A stretch of DNA of 64,000 nt from Collybia mongolica. Its lineage: Eukaryota; Basidiomycota; Agaricomycetes; Agaricales; Clitocybaceae. This document shows, in pieces, positions 47,514 to 58,273 of the stretch; positions within the stretch are counted from its first letter, which is position 1; the number at the start of each line of letters is the position of its first letter. Below the pieces are notes generated by a model. The model did no database searches. It saw only the letters and a list, made by a program, of their open reading frames with translations, and was not told the origin of the DNA. Made by a program: the position numbers and the translations under genes. Location: the NCBI GenBank assembly GCA_013420905.1, contig JAAXNY010000009.1, forward strand, positions 2,170,001 to 2,234,000. The letters are read 5' to 3'.

Positions 47514-48126
47514 CTCTGCGGGATTGCTGCCACTGACGGCAACTTTCTCTAGATTGAAGAATTGGAGTGTACGAGCTTTTGCCCATGTCCGTCTGCCGAT
47601 GCCGGATAGACCAAGAACCATATGCCTCTGAGGTCCATGAACCGAGGAGAATTTGCAAACTGACACTTCTTCATTATGGCATTGGTGTGAAGGATAAAAT
47701 TGGAAGGCATCACCTGGACTAGATTATGTTTGTTGGCAGCCAGAGAATTATGCATATGACCACGGGCCTCGAGGCATTTTCGGAGAAATGGACAGAACGA
47801 GGGAATATTAAAACATCAGCGGAACGAGAACGGCGAAGCCGAAACAACTGTGGGAGAAAATTGAAGGATCTCGCCTAGATTACTAACACCGTCCCGAACA
47901 GGAGGAATCGAACGATAACCGTTGTGTGACATTGATCGAACCCTGTTCGGGTTTTTCTTTGAGCTACCATATGGCAACAAAATCCACCCTAGGATGCAGT
48001 CGAAAGTAGCATATACGTGTCGTACAAATTTGTATAGTAACAGAAACTGATATCACAGCAACGAAAGAAGCAACCAATTCTTATTTTCAACGCGGAATCG
48101 TGAATATGAAAATTCCGGGACCAGAA
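47514..48126. other. intergenic, 613 bp, with a 10-bp inverted repeat
   Basis: Between array members A and B. It contains a perfect 10-bp inverted repeat (CCCGAACAGG at 47893-47902, CCTGTTCGGG at 47942-47951) followed by TTTTTC. No gene seen. Confidence 0.55.
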
Positions 48127-49382
48127 TCATAGCTCAGCTGCTCCAGTGTATCCTCGGGTAGCCTGTGAAGGGTTATATGAAATGCTATCCATAGAACCGC
48201 GTCCCCCGAATGTTGTGTATATTCCTGTGGACGTTACTGGTGAGCCGAGGCTACCTAGGTCAGACACATCCCGTGACTATTGTAGACAGTAAGCAATAGC
48301 CTTGTACAGGATATACAAAACATACATGTTGATATGGGCTCAAGGGTGGTGAAATAGGAGTGCCTGAGTGCCCCTCATAGGAAGTCATGGGAGGCGGAGA
48401 CATGGCTGGAACGTCGTCTTCGTCAAGGTCAACACGGTCTTGTGCTCGGGATCGTCGTTTCCAGCCGGATCCATTACGGAGGAAGAACCAGAATATAACA
48501 AGAGCGATGATGACGAGACCAACAATACCACCAACGACTCCACCAGCGATGGCGCCTGCGTTACTCGATGTATTTGAAGCAGAAGAAGACGGGATATTGG
48601 CAGTGCCGCTCGGAAGGCCGGGAGACAGACTCGTAGTAGGCACGCGCGTCGCGTCTAAAGGGTGATTGGTCTTAATTAGTAAAAGACCCGAAGAACGAAA
48701 TCACATTCTAACTGTCTTGTGCGGTTGCGATGTCGAACGTGCCGTTCGTCTGCATGGAATTTGAGTTGATGGTGTTGTAACGTAACATATGTGAATACCT
48801 GGGTAACATCGAGGTATGCCCATGAAGGTACATCTGTCCCTAGTGGAATCGGTTTGGGGTATCTATGGAATGACTCTGAGTATACGATGCAGAGAATCTG
48901 GGTGTTAATTTACCTCGTAACAATTACTTCAGGACAATTTAAAGTCCAATTTTTCCAGTTCGTAAAAGTACGATTTTGACATCCACCACAGGCACTTATA
49001 AGAGAATACGTGACTGTGTTGCATTTGCAAGCGTCAGCTCGGGCAAACGATGGCCCAAGGTAATGATGCCCAGGCGGAATCTCGTCGACTTGCAGTGCTA
49101 AATATCATTTAGGTGTCAGATTTTACATTGCGAGGTCCAAGAACTGGGGTACGTACGTTGTGGGCTGCAGGCTGACTCCAGGTAAGCTGCCACTAGACAA
49201 GGTGTCTGATGAAGGGAGTTCAATGACTGCCAAGGTCTGTTAGATAGTATTGCAGGAACAAGACATATTCAGACCCATTGAAAGTCGGTGACACATTGCG
49301 TAACGTTCGAAGACTGTGACAATGTGCTTGTAATCAGTGTGAGCACTGACAAAACTATCGCTCTGAGTCTTGTGCTCGACAT
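48127..49382 (-). CDS. Cys-rich single-pass membrane protein, array member B
   Basis: Second paralogue. The start MSSTRLRAIVLSVLTLITST is a signal peptide followed by SNVTQCVTDFQW. Exon 2 reads WQSLNSLHQTPCLVAAYLES; exon 3 LQVDEIPPGHHYLGPSFARA then CKCNTVTYSLISACGGCQNR and NWKNWTLNCPEVIV; then PKPIPLGTDVPSWAYLDVTQ. A Ser-rich stalk (SSSASNTSSN) leads to a glycine-rich transmembrane helix (AGGVVGGIVGLVIIALVIFW), basic stop-transfer WKRRSRAQDR and an acidic/Pro tail. The last exon is Gly/Ser/Thr-rich and ends RGYTGAAEL, TGA. The tail end is shared with member C (SYTGAPEI), which argues for a conserved C-terminal function. Many exons, each matching a domain block. Confidence 0.8.
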
Positions 49383-49762
49383 TGTGGGTCGCTGAAAACA
49401 GGCGCCTCGAGAGAATTCGTGAGGGCCGTGCTCAAAGGAGACTTCCACAAGGAAGTATGACAGACGTTGATGGGTGCATTAAAGGGGGCTTGCCATCTGA
49501 AGCTACATGGAGGATTTCCGGGAATGGCTGCATAGGAAGTCCATATGGGGAAAAGATAAGATGTGTTCCAAGGAGGCTATATATGATCTCTAAGTTGGCC
49601 CACAGCTCCCATGGGGAAAAGCCGATCAGGTAAAAGAAGTATTGACGTTTTGCATGATTGAATTCCACAGAAACAAATGGGAAGTAACTATAAATTTATC
49701 CCAGATATATTCACCTAAACCATCCCCAGCGCTCACGTCTTCAGGTAAATTGTTGAGTGAAA
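49383..49762. other. intergenic, 380 bp
   Basis: Between array members B and C; it should hold the promoter of B and terminator of C. A plus-strand open frame across it overlaps the start of B and has no family features. Nothing else seen. Confidence 0.55.
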
Positions 49763-51050
49763 TTAGATTTCAGGTGCCCCAGTATAGCTGCGTCCGTGCG
49801 GATATGGGGCTCCTGACGAAGCATTGGTGTGTAAAAATGACTGATGCTCCAGTGTGGTAAAGACGGCGGACGTTGCCGCAGTAGAAGGATATGTACTTGG
49901 ATCGGAAGGATCCTATCCAATCAATCAGAAACATATCCATAGCATAAGTGGGGAGAAGGTCGCACGTAAAGTCTGGGAGACAAGGGCGGCATTCTAACCA
50001 ATGGAGAGATGCTTGTTGGACCACTACTGAAACTCATAGGAGTCGTTGCACCATGGTGGTTGTAGTTTGTTACGCCCTGGGGTGGTTGCATAACCCTCGC
50101 ACCGCGCCGCCGAATCCAGCATAATGCAGCCGTCGCAATCAAGGCGATGAAAACGACGCCACCAACGACACCTCCCGCGATTGGACCTGCTTTAGAAGAA
50201 CTAGAACCTGATGAGGGTTTATTGGATGATGTAGGTGGAGCACCAGTAGAAATCTGGGAGGTTCTAGTTGATTCAGGAGCACCTGAGAAATGTTGGAAAG
50301 ATCCGAAAGGGCGAAAGGTAATGTAGTAACACACTAATGGCGGCGCGGGCAGCTTCAGGATCAAATTTGTCGCTGTTCTAAAAAAGTATTGGAGACACAA
50401 CAAATGGTCCGCATGGAAGACACACGCACAGATACGTTGAGGTACGCATAATGAGGCACGGAGGTGCCAGCTGGGATGCCGGCCATGAAACTGGAGAAAC
50501 AATCTGTGAGGGGTACAGGTTGTTCAATCCATCCAAACTCACACTCCTACATAGGCCTCAGTACAATTCCCATTATATTGCGACCAACTGTTCAAAATAA
50601 AGATTAATGCTCGAATAGGGATCTGTGTGTTGTGATACGCACGGCAGATAATCTCTCCCTTGACACAAAGAACATACACTGATCAAGGAGTAGAAAACAT
50701 AGCTGCATCTACAAGAATTCGCAACCTCCTTTGGTGGGCCGAGATATACTTCGCCCGGGTTGAGGGGCCGAATAGTGAACCCTAGATATTAAATCAGATT
50801 GGCATAACACTTATCAGTTGTGCATACCGGCCGCGTTGCATGCGCCACCAAGGTAACTAGCAATGGTGCATGGGTTCTGCTTGAGTGAATTGAAACTCTA
50901 AAGACAATCTCTAAACAGTCAGATCGTGGTGGAAGCATACTGAGTATTCTACCTCACCCATTCGAATGTTGTGCCAGTCGCGGAACAATTGGCGAATTGA
51001 GCGACGGTATAAGAGGTGGTAGCAATGAGGAACCCAAGAGCGCTAAGCAT
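49763..51050 (-). CDS. Cys-rich single-pass membrane protein, array member C
   Basis: Third paralogue. The start MLSALGFLIATTSYTVAQFA is a signal peptide, then CSATGTTFEW. Exon 2 reads SFNSLKQNPCTIASYLGGAC; exon 3 IRPLNPGEVYLGPPKEVANS then CRCSYVFYSLISVCSLCQGR; then WSQYNGNCTEAYV and IPAGTSVPHYAYLNVS. The stalk is Ser/Thr-rich (PPTSSNKPSSGSSSSK), the helix GPIAGGVVGGVVFIALIATA, the stop-transfer WIRRRGARV. If the donor GTTAGA at about 50005 is used, the tail continues DPSDPSTYPSTAATSAVF and ends GRSYTGAPEI, TAA at 49763, matching member B. Without that intron the frame would end at about 49921. Confidence 0.78.
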
Positions 51051-51899
51051 GGTAACCTCTTAGTTTTGGAGGAAAAGAGACAAGGGTGTTGTCCGAAGGC
51101 ATTTCAAGTTTGGGAATTAAATGGAGTTCATCAGTTGGTGTACATCTGTGCTGTATATAGCTACAATTCATGCGGCAACAGATCCGAGATCGTCACGTTT
51201 TACAGTTCGGTACATGTTTAGCGCTGTGATTTATGGCTTCCAGCCTCATGTCGATTTCTCTCCGCATCTCGCTGGACAGGTTCAAATATTAACAATCGGA
51301 CCTCAGGACTGTAATTATGCCTTCTGCCTGTTTCAATTAGTATGGGTCCTCATGGAAAGATAGCTGTAGATGAAGAATCCGGATTCCAGGAGGTAGAATG
51401 ATATCCAAACCTCTCAAATCTACTTGAAATGATACTCCGTATAGATGGTCTTCTTGCCTAAATCCTGGAAACAAAATTTTCTTTTTTTTATTTATGTTTT
51501 TGTTTTTCGGTATGTTTATGTTTGATGACATAAACCCCGGCCTATATAGCGGATTTGAGGCCTGTTCTGGCGGGAAACAAATTTCCGAACATATAGGGGG
51601 GGTTCCGGGGGCCTCTGTACTTGCTAGAATTTCTAATGATCAGCCAAGGTTAGAAAAAGTACCTGCCAATACGGGGGGAGTTCTATGGGTCCTGCCAATG
51701 CACTTGTAGTATATACAGGGGTTTAAAAAACGACAGTGTTTAACAACATTTACAAATTACTCTGGAATATCCAAGTTGTATAAAATGATTAGTGATTCCA
51801 TGTCAATGGGGAACAAGCGAAACATTGGTTTTAAGGAGGGTCTCAGTCCAAACGAATGTGGGCAAACTTTTCTACTGATTTACCACGAGTAGCATCCAT
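51051..51899. other. intergenic, 849 bp
   Basis: Between array members C and D. Contains a T-rich patch near 51480-51510 and a duplicated CCTGCCAAT word (about 51662 and 51691). No gene, RNA or element identified. Confidence 0.5.
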
Positions 51900-53194
51900 C
51901 TAAACGTTGGAGTGTCCTATGGATCTGACGGATACTGCCTTACTTGAGTTGGTAAATACGGCGCTAACCGGAGATGCTAGTGATGATGTGTTCTTCAAAT
52001 CCGAGTCAATATGTGAATAATTATTCGGGGAGGTAAAGCTCAATACTCACATTAGAGGACGACGTGGGCTGCATTAGCAAAGTGTTCGCAAGGTACTGCG
52101 TCATACCAGTGCTTTCAGGGCCCTCTACGGCCAGGGATGGCAATGCGATCCCAGACTTAGTAATACGGCGCTGCCGAAGCATGTACCAGTATACAAGGCC
52201 GATCAACAACAAGACCCCCACCATGCCCCCGATAACGCCTCCAACTATAGCATTCGCGCGAGTATCACCTGGCGGTATTTTAGTGTCATCGGTACTGGGT
52301 GTAGTGCTCCTTTCAACGGCCAGTGGTGCGATCGTTCGAGTCGCTGCGGCAGCAGTACTTATGGGTGTGATGGAAGTGCTTTTCGGTGATGGTATGGCTG
52401 TAGACTCGGTTTTGTCTTCAGGGTATTTAATGTCGGCCTGTTATCATTGAGAGGAGTAACTGACTTACTGGCATTTTGTTTCGCCAATAGTTCATTGAAC
52501 CTGTCATTTGCCTGCCCAAAACAAAGCAATCAGGGAATGAGTTGGCTGGTCAATGATCTTTACTCACCTTTACATCTAGATACGCCCACCCAGGTACGAA
52601 TACATTGGGGGGGATCGGCTCCGGAAAACTAATCGGGGTTCAGCTTGATTTTCTCGGTCCATTGATCGTTGTGAATCTCACGATTTTATGGAAACTTTGG
52701 CGCAATTCGCAGACCACGTACTCCATCTTGGCATGGGTCGTTTGATTAACCACATATATCATGACTAGTGAGAATGAACATACAAATCATAGGTACGACC
52801 TTGACATGAACCACATGCACTCATAAGAGAGTACACTACAGTGTTGCACTGGCACGGGTTAGCCAGCGTCAATGTGGGCCCAAGGTAGTGAGTATCTGGG
52901 GGTAAGGGGGCTACATTATACGCTGTAGATTCATTGTGAATTGGGGTGTGCCGTGCCATCAACAGAATGCCTACAGCCAGCACAGACTCCAAGAAGTGCC
53001 GAGGCCACTTCACAGGGGTTCTTTTCACGCGAGTTGGACGTCTAGTTACCAAAGATATTCAAGGTAGCACAATTGATTTTGTCTGGACCACGCACCCATT
53101 GGTAAAAAGGGAGGCAACTAGCACCCGTAGTCTGAGCCCTGATACTGGAGCAACCTCCAAAAACAACCACGATTAATAGCGATTTTGAGACCAT
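51900..53194 (-). CDS. Cys-rich single-pass membrane protein, array member D
   Basis: Fourth paralogue. The start MVSKSLLIVVVFGGCSSIRA is a signal peptide, then CLPFYQW. Exon 2 reads TSNSREKNPCEVASALLGVC; exon 3 VAPLPPDTHYLGPTLTLANP then CQCNTVVYSLMSACGSCQGR; then FPEPIPPNVFVPGWAYLDVK. The stalk is Thr/Ala-rich, the helix is GGMVGVLLLIGLVYWYML with RQRR stop-transfer, and the tail is short, with the last exon ending VRSIGHSNV, TAG at 51900. It lacks the YTGA ending of B and C. Of the four, B and D keep LPPDxHYLGP / IPPGHHYLGP best, while A has lost that segment. Divergence between copies is high, so the array is old. Confidence 0.78.
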
Positions 53195-53814
53195 TACGAG
53201 GAAGAGAAACTTGAATCACGAGTCTAGACTGGGGGAAAAGACTCAGGAAATCGAAGAGTACATTTATCTTAGCGGGAGTAGGCGAGAAAAAGTGTGAAAA
53301 GCTTTGCGGAACAAGCTGTCTTGTCGTAATGGCAGTTGGCCCCTGAGCCTTGTCTATGTCTTGCCATCTTCAAGAGCTTCCACCTCAGGCACCACGTCGC
53401 CTGGTAGCGTACCGTGGCCAGAATGGAGTTTGGGAGGACTCCTGAAAAGTTGAGCCATACGGTTTTGTTCACACGTATGGCAGAAGCCTGAGAGATTAAC
53501 TGATGGACCGGGAAATTTGAAGTAGGTCGATCAATTGAAAGGTATCCAAGAGGATGCAAGTCGGCAATAAAGGCGAAGAAACCCAGGCACGCCCGCTAAA
53601 TAGCATCGACCTGTCAAGGTCAGTGACAAACCCGGGGGAATATCAATTATAGAAGTTTTGAAAACAAGGGAAGGGATGAGAATGAAAAATTTGGCCCTCG
53701 TCGGAACAAGCGGAAAACATTCAATCAAAATCAACCTATCTCCGAGGATATCAGGGCTTATATATTTCGCAAGGCGTGCATCATGGCTTACGTACTCAAA
53801 TAGCTTGCCCCTTC
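53195..53814. other. intergenic, 620 bp
   Basis: Between the start of array member D and the stop of the aldo/keto reductase. A 96-codon minus-strand open frame (53269-53559) shows no family signature. Nothing supportable. Confidence 0.5.
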
Positions 53815-54812
53815 TTATTCTCCAAACACTTCTGCCATATAGGCTCGCTTGTGTAATAAACTTCCAGCATCTTCCAGTGACCTCATTTCTTCCGGTGTGA
53901 GGTCAGGAACATTTTCAGTATCGATGGCTTCTTTGATTCGAGAGACTTTTGAAGTTGTTCTACAGTCAGAGAAAGGTTTTGTAAAAAGTTCTATCTGTAT
54001 ATAAAAGTGACACCCACGTCACAACAATGGCGCCCTTCTGCAGGATCCACTTGGTCAGAACTTGGCCCAATGATACAGGTTGGCCGCGAGTTTTCTCTAG
54101 TCGCACCCTTATAGTGGAAATCACACCGTCGGCTGGCCCGCCTGCAGCGCGTACGAGGGGTGTCTGGCCACCATACGAAGCAGTTACTATACCATGCTCT
54201 TGACCAAAGTTCACGATGGGCTGAGCAGCCTTCCACACGTAAGGATGTAGCTCGATCTGGAGAAGACCATGGTTAACGATAAGAAAAGTGTAACTTTGAT
54301 GTTGACGTTGAGGGGCCGACCTGGTTAACCGCAGGAATGACTTTGGCACCATCCAAAATTACTTTCAGATCTTCCACTCTGAAGTTCGATACTCCTATAG
54401 ACTTCGCCAAACCTTCCTTTTGGGCCTCTTCCATTCCTTGCCACCACTCCTTCAATTTCCCCTCCTTATTGGCTGGAACGGGATTATGGATTAAGAATAA
54501 ATCGACATAGTCTACTCCCAGCTTTTGCAGCGAAACCGCTAAGGACTGTTTGACTGTTTGCCCAGCATCCGGCTTGTTCAGTTTGGTTACGATGTAGAGC
54601 TCGGAGCGCGCTTTTCCCGAGGCCTTAATACCAGCTCCAAGGGTATCTTCATTATTGTACAGCTGTGCACCATCGAGATGCGTTATTCCGTTATCGATAG
54701 CTGCTCGCACAGAATCCGCGGCATTTTTGCCGAAGAGGGCCGTTCCAGTCCCGAACGCTAACCAAGGGACACGATTGCCGTCGTTGAGAGTAATGGTATG
54801 CGTAGTCGACAT
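53815..54812 (-). CDS. aldo/keto reductase
   Basis: NAD(P)H-dependent oxidoreductase with a TIM-barrel fold. The ATG at 54812 gives MSTTHTITLNDGNRVPWLAF; an in-frame ATG 78 bp upstream would add a leader with a hydrophobic helix, but homologues start here. Catalytic signatures: DNGITHLDGAQLYNNEDTLG (Asp and Tyr), IVTKLNKPD (Lys), VDYVDLFLIHNPVP (His). Then AKSIGVSNFRVEDLKVI, IELHPYVWKAAQPIV, and after a final intron TTTSKVSRIKEA, where the cofactor phosphate contacts are expected. The end is LLHKRAYMAEVFGE, TAA. Asp-Tyr-Lys-His tetrad is complete. Substrate unknown. Confidence 0.9.
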
Positions 54813-55799
54813 CGTACGGGTGATACGGGAGATGATCGATAGAAATCGCAACGTGGCCACTTTGATATTTGATATTTTTATATGTGCCAATGGGAGGACG
54901 GAATATTCTCACTGACGTGACACTCGCGCTGAGATCCATCTTCACGAGTTTCACGCATAAGGCGTTTGAGTCGTTATAGGGTTTCCGGTTCAGAGTTAAA
55001 CCGTCCTTGTGAATATCCGCACCACCTATAATGGCTTAAAGGGGCATTCAGCTCTCAGCCTTGCGCTAGTTTCGAAGTTCGTTCTCCCCCGCGCTTGATT
55101 ATGCATCCTGGAAAATCGAAGTGTGAGTGTATATGTGCATGCTATATTTGCCGACGCAACACGAGCATCCTCTTGCCCCGATGAAAGCAGATGATGCGGT
55201 ATGTTCATGTTCATCAGAGGGTGGGAGATTCATGGGAAAAGAAGAGCTCTCGAATCTAAACGAATGTCAATCATTACCAGCCCTAAACTGCATCATTTAT
55301 AACCCAAAGACACCTAAGCATGCAGCCCCATCTTTTAACATATTTCTAGGCGCTGATACCCACATGGTAGACTGTTTAGTTATCCAACGGTCCTCCATCG
55401 AAGCTGCCTTAAATAAGAAGGGTGCACACATAGGCTGGCCGTCTTGGTGGAGACACCTCGGGGATGCTGTCAGTCACCTAGTGTACCAACATCTATGCCT
55501 GATTGCGCACTATGTTGATACAGGGATTTATGTCTCCAGACCTTCTTTGATTGATGGCTGAACAATTTTTGAACCTTGTAAGCATTCGAATGGAGGGTCA
55601 AGTCTGCAACAACCATTGTTACGATAGCCTCCAGTTTGGACAAGGAGGTTTCGTATTGGTGATACCTGGCTGAAGGAAAGGAGGAAAATCATGTTCTTCC
55701 TAGATATGTAGATGGCCCATCATTAGTATCGCATTAGATTCAGTTATTAAGTCTTTTCCTACAAAGATTCTGGCTATTCAGATCTCGAGAGGAATCTGC
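54813..55799. other. intergenic, 987 bp
   Basis: Holds a plus-strand open frame of 144 codons (55127-55561) with fairly even codon use but no homologue I recognise. I leave it unassigned. No repeats or RNA genes seen. Confidence 0.45.
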
Positions 55800-56945
55800 T
55801 TAGCCGGAGCCATAAGAGCTCTGACGTCCCGAGTTTATAGTAACAATCCCAATAGGATACCATGCTTGATTCGAAAGAGCGATTCGCACTCTGCGAACTA
55901 CATACCACGTTAAGAAAGCATTGAAAACAACTAAAACCCCGAAACAACCCACGACGCCACCGAGGGTGCAGATGTCGAGGTAGCAGAAATGGAAGATGAT
56001 AAGGTATTAGAGCAAAATTTGTTGTGCTTTCATGGGCTTCCTTAGTTCTGAAGTTGGTACAACACTCACAGAACACTCAAAGAAATATCACGGAACGCCC
56101 ACCCGGCCTTCTCATCTGTAGATAATTTGAGACTGGATGAGAACGTGTGCTATGAAGAGAACACACAGAGGACGGAAGCCGGATATCTGGTGATGTCGGT
56201 GGAGAGCGCTAGCTGGTAAGATATGGCATTCAAAATAGACAGACACAAGGCAATGAACGACGCTGAGCAGCCGCAGAGGCTTTGAGTGATCGTGGTCAAA
56301 CCCTTGTGGTGGACCCTCAGATAGTGAGCGGAGGAATGTCGTTCGCTTTCGATCCGAGAGCGACTCAGTTTCGGTCTTTTGTGGGGGTTAGGTTGGTCAC
56401 TTACGAATAGTGCTGGGTTTCCTCCAATGTGAGTAGCGACTGTGCAATGGTCGACCCCCAGTGCATTGGGTACTTGCTATAAAACCTCGGTTTGAATGTT
56501 TAGTACTCGAGATATTTAGCCTGATACAAACCCATGGGTATAATTCTTTGGCACAGTTTGCAGTGGTCTGGGCATGGACTTTCCCAAGCTAGAGTAGATA
56601 TCATAAAAAATCATTGAGACTCTGGGAAGCATGAGTATGAGGGAAAAGGTCAGTGAAGTCAGGTCGTATCGCGTCTGCACCGTTAGCATTGATGCCAAAT
56701 ACGTCTCATAAAACTCAAACGACGGTTCCGGTATCCGAGGACGCACTGATGAAACTTCTAGGGTACCCAGGTGTATTTGAAGGGGGCTTGAATGAATTAT
56801 TGGAGTTTATATACATGACCAGAGTTCTGAGATTTGCGACGACGTCGATGGCTGCTTTGGTGTAAAGACGGGAACTTGTAGCCGTTAGCACTCCCTTCAA
56901 CATCCAAAAGGAGACTCGTATATTCATTTGTTTGTTCTCTCTCAT
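55800..56945 (-). CDS. putative multi-pass membrane protein, doubtful model
   Basis: Not recognised. Minus-strand pieces stay open and are hydrophobic in the manner of transmembrane helices: LTSLTFSLILMLPRVSMIFY (about 56600), SFIALCLSILNAISYQLALS (about 56200) and a convincing last exon, CTLGGVVGCFGVLVVFNAFL then TWYVVRRVRIALS, ending INSGRQSSYGSG, TAA at 55800. Plausible introns join them, but I could not make one continuous frame. The start codon MRENKQMNI at 56945 is a guess. It may be a fungal seven-helix protein or a decaying gene. If real, it shares a 95-bp divergent promoter with RPL7. Confidence 0.4.
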
Positions 56946-57040
56946 GGGAAAGTATTAGTCAGACTGTATAGTTACAGCCACCCACCAGAACTGCCATCTG
57001 GTAGTGCTCACCAAAATATCGTCGTTCCTCAAGATCTGCA

Positions 57041-58273
57041 ATGGCCGTGACCACCACGTACGTTCGTTTATAACATCAGTAGATAAACATGGTATATGAC
57101 TTATCATCCTGAAATCAGCGTACCGAGCGCTGCGGTCAGTCACAACTGACACTCTACATCGGAGCCCCTGCTGATCTTCGGCGTGCACAGGTAATTGAAG
57201 TCCCGGAGACACTCCTGAAGAAACGAAAACAAAATGAAAAGGCCCGGGAAGAGCGTCTCGCCGCCGCAACCGCTGCTCGAAAGGTGAGCTCTCGTGTTCT
57301 AGGTGCTCTGCGTGTTTTTTTTTCATGATGCATACGATATAATCGAAGAACGGCTAGTAGAACTCTCAAATTCTGCCATGGTGCCTTCAATTAACCATCT
57401 TTCGGGACTGAATTCTCCTTTTCTGGATAATCTATAATCTATGTATCAAATTGCTGACCTCTTTCGATCCGTTCACAGGCATCGAAGGCAAAGCGAAAGG
57501 TCATCTTCAAACGGGCCGAGACGTATGTAAAGGAGTATTTGTCGAAAGAGAAGGAGGAAATTCGATTGAAGCGGGCGGCGCGGACAGCTGGAGATTTCTA
57601 TGTTCCTGCCCAACCCAAGGTCTACTTTGTGATTCGTATTCGTGGGTGCGTGCTGCCCTGCTTAGAGGCGACGACAGAAGGCCGATTTTATTGTGCAGTA
57701 TCAACGAAATTGCACCCAAACCCCGCAAAATCCTACAACTCCTCCGTCTCCTCCAGATTAACAACGGTGTCTTCGTCAAAGTGACACGGGCAACGCAGCA
57801 GATGCTTCGTCTTGTTGAACCTTATATTGCTTACGGGTGCAAATCACATTTTCCTTTTTTATTTGCCGAATCTCATCTCTTTTTTTTTATTTTAACAGCG
57901 AACCCAATTTGAAGTCGGTTCGTGAATTAATTTACAAGCGAGGATACGGCAAAGTCGACAAGCAACGAATTCCCCTTACGAACAACGCTGTCATTGAGAC
58001 TGCCCTCGGCAAATACGACATCCTTTCTGTTGAAGACCTCGTACACGAGATCATCACTGCTGGCCCCAACTTCAAACAGGTACGTCAATGTCAGAGCCTC
58101 GGCCGCACCCAGGCTTAGTGACGCGTTCGTAGGCATCGAACTTCCTCTGGCCCTTCAAGCTCTCAAACCCTACAGGAGGTTGGAGACAACGCAAATTCAA
58201 GCATTTCGTGCAGGGCGGAGACTTCGGTGACCGGGAAAGCAACATCAACAAGCTCATCAGACAGATGAACTGA
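57041..58273 (+). CDS. RPL7: 60S ribosomal protein L7 (uL30)
   Basis: Cytosolic large-subunit protein. Exon 1 is only 17 nt (MAVTT and part of the next codon); exon 2 (T-V-P-S-A-A) is also tiny, a common pattern for ribosomal protein genes, then [20 protein letters not shown]. Family blocks: [100 protein letters not shown] and [20 protein letters not shown]. It ends [14 protein letters not shown]. Seven exons. The intron at 57283-57479 is about 197 nt, three times the others, and contains a C/D snoRNA (separate entry). The second donor is read as GTCAGT; exon 1-2 boundaries are inferred. Confidence 0.93.
57320..57416 (+). ncRNA. intronic C/D-box snoRNA (snR39b-like) in RPL7
   Basis: Inside the 197-nt RPL7 intron. 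C box-like ATGATGC at 57325-57331 (one mismatch to RTGATGA) and D box CTGA at 57408-57411. Immediately 5' of D, after one spacer base, is ACCATCTTTCGGG (57394-57406), a 13-nt perfect complement of the universal large-subunit rRNA sequence CCCGAAAGATGGT. By the D+5 rule it would direct 2'-O-methylation of the G in CCCGAAAG, yeast 25S Gm805, the target of snR39b. The yeast RPL7A and RPL7B introns host snR39 and snR59, which act two bases away (Am807). Transcript ends are approximate and no terminal stem is obvious. Confidence 0.75.

Noticed and set aside
47880..47960. A tRNA on the minus strand around the 10-bp inverted repeat
   Set aside because: B-box-like words are present but acceptor, D and T stems do not pair, so no cloverleaf forms.
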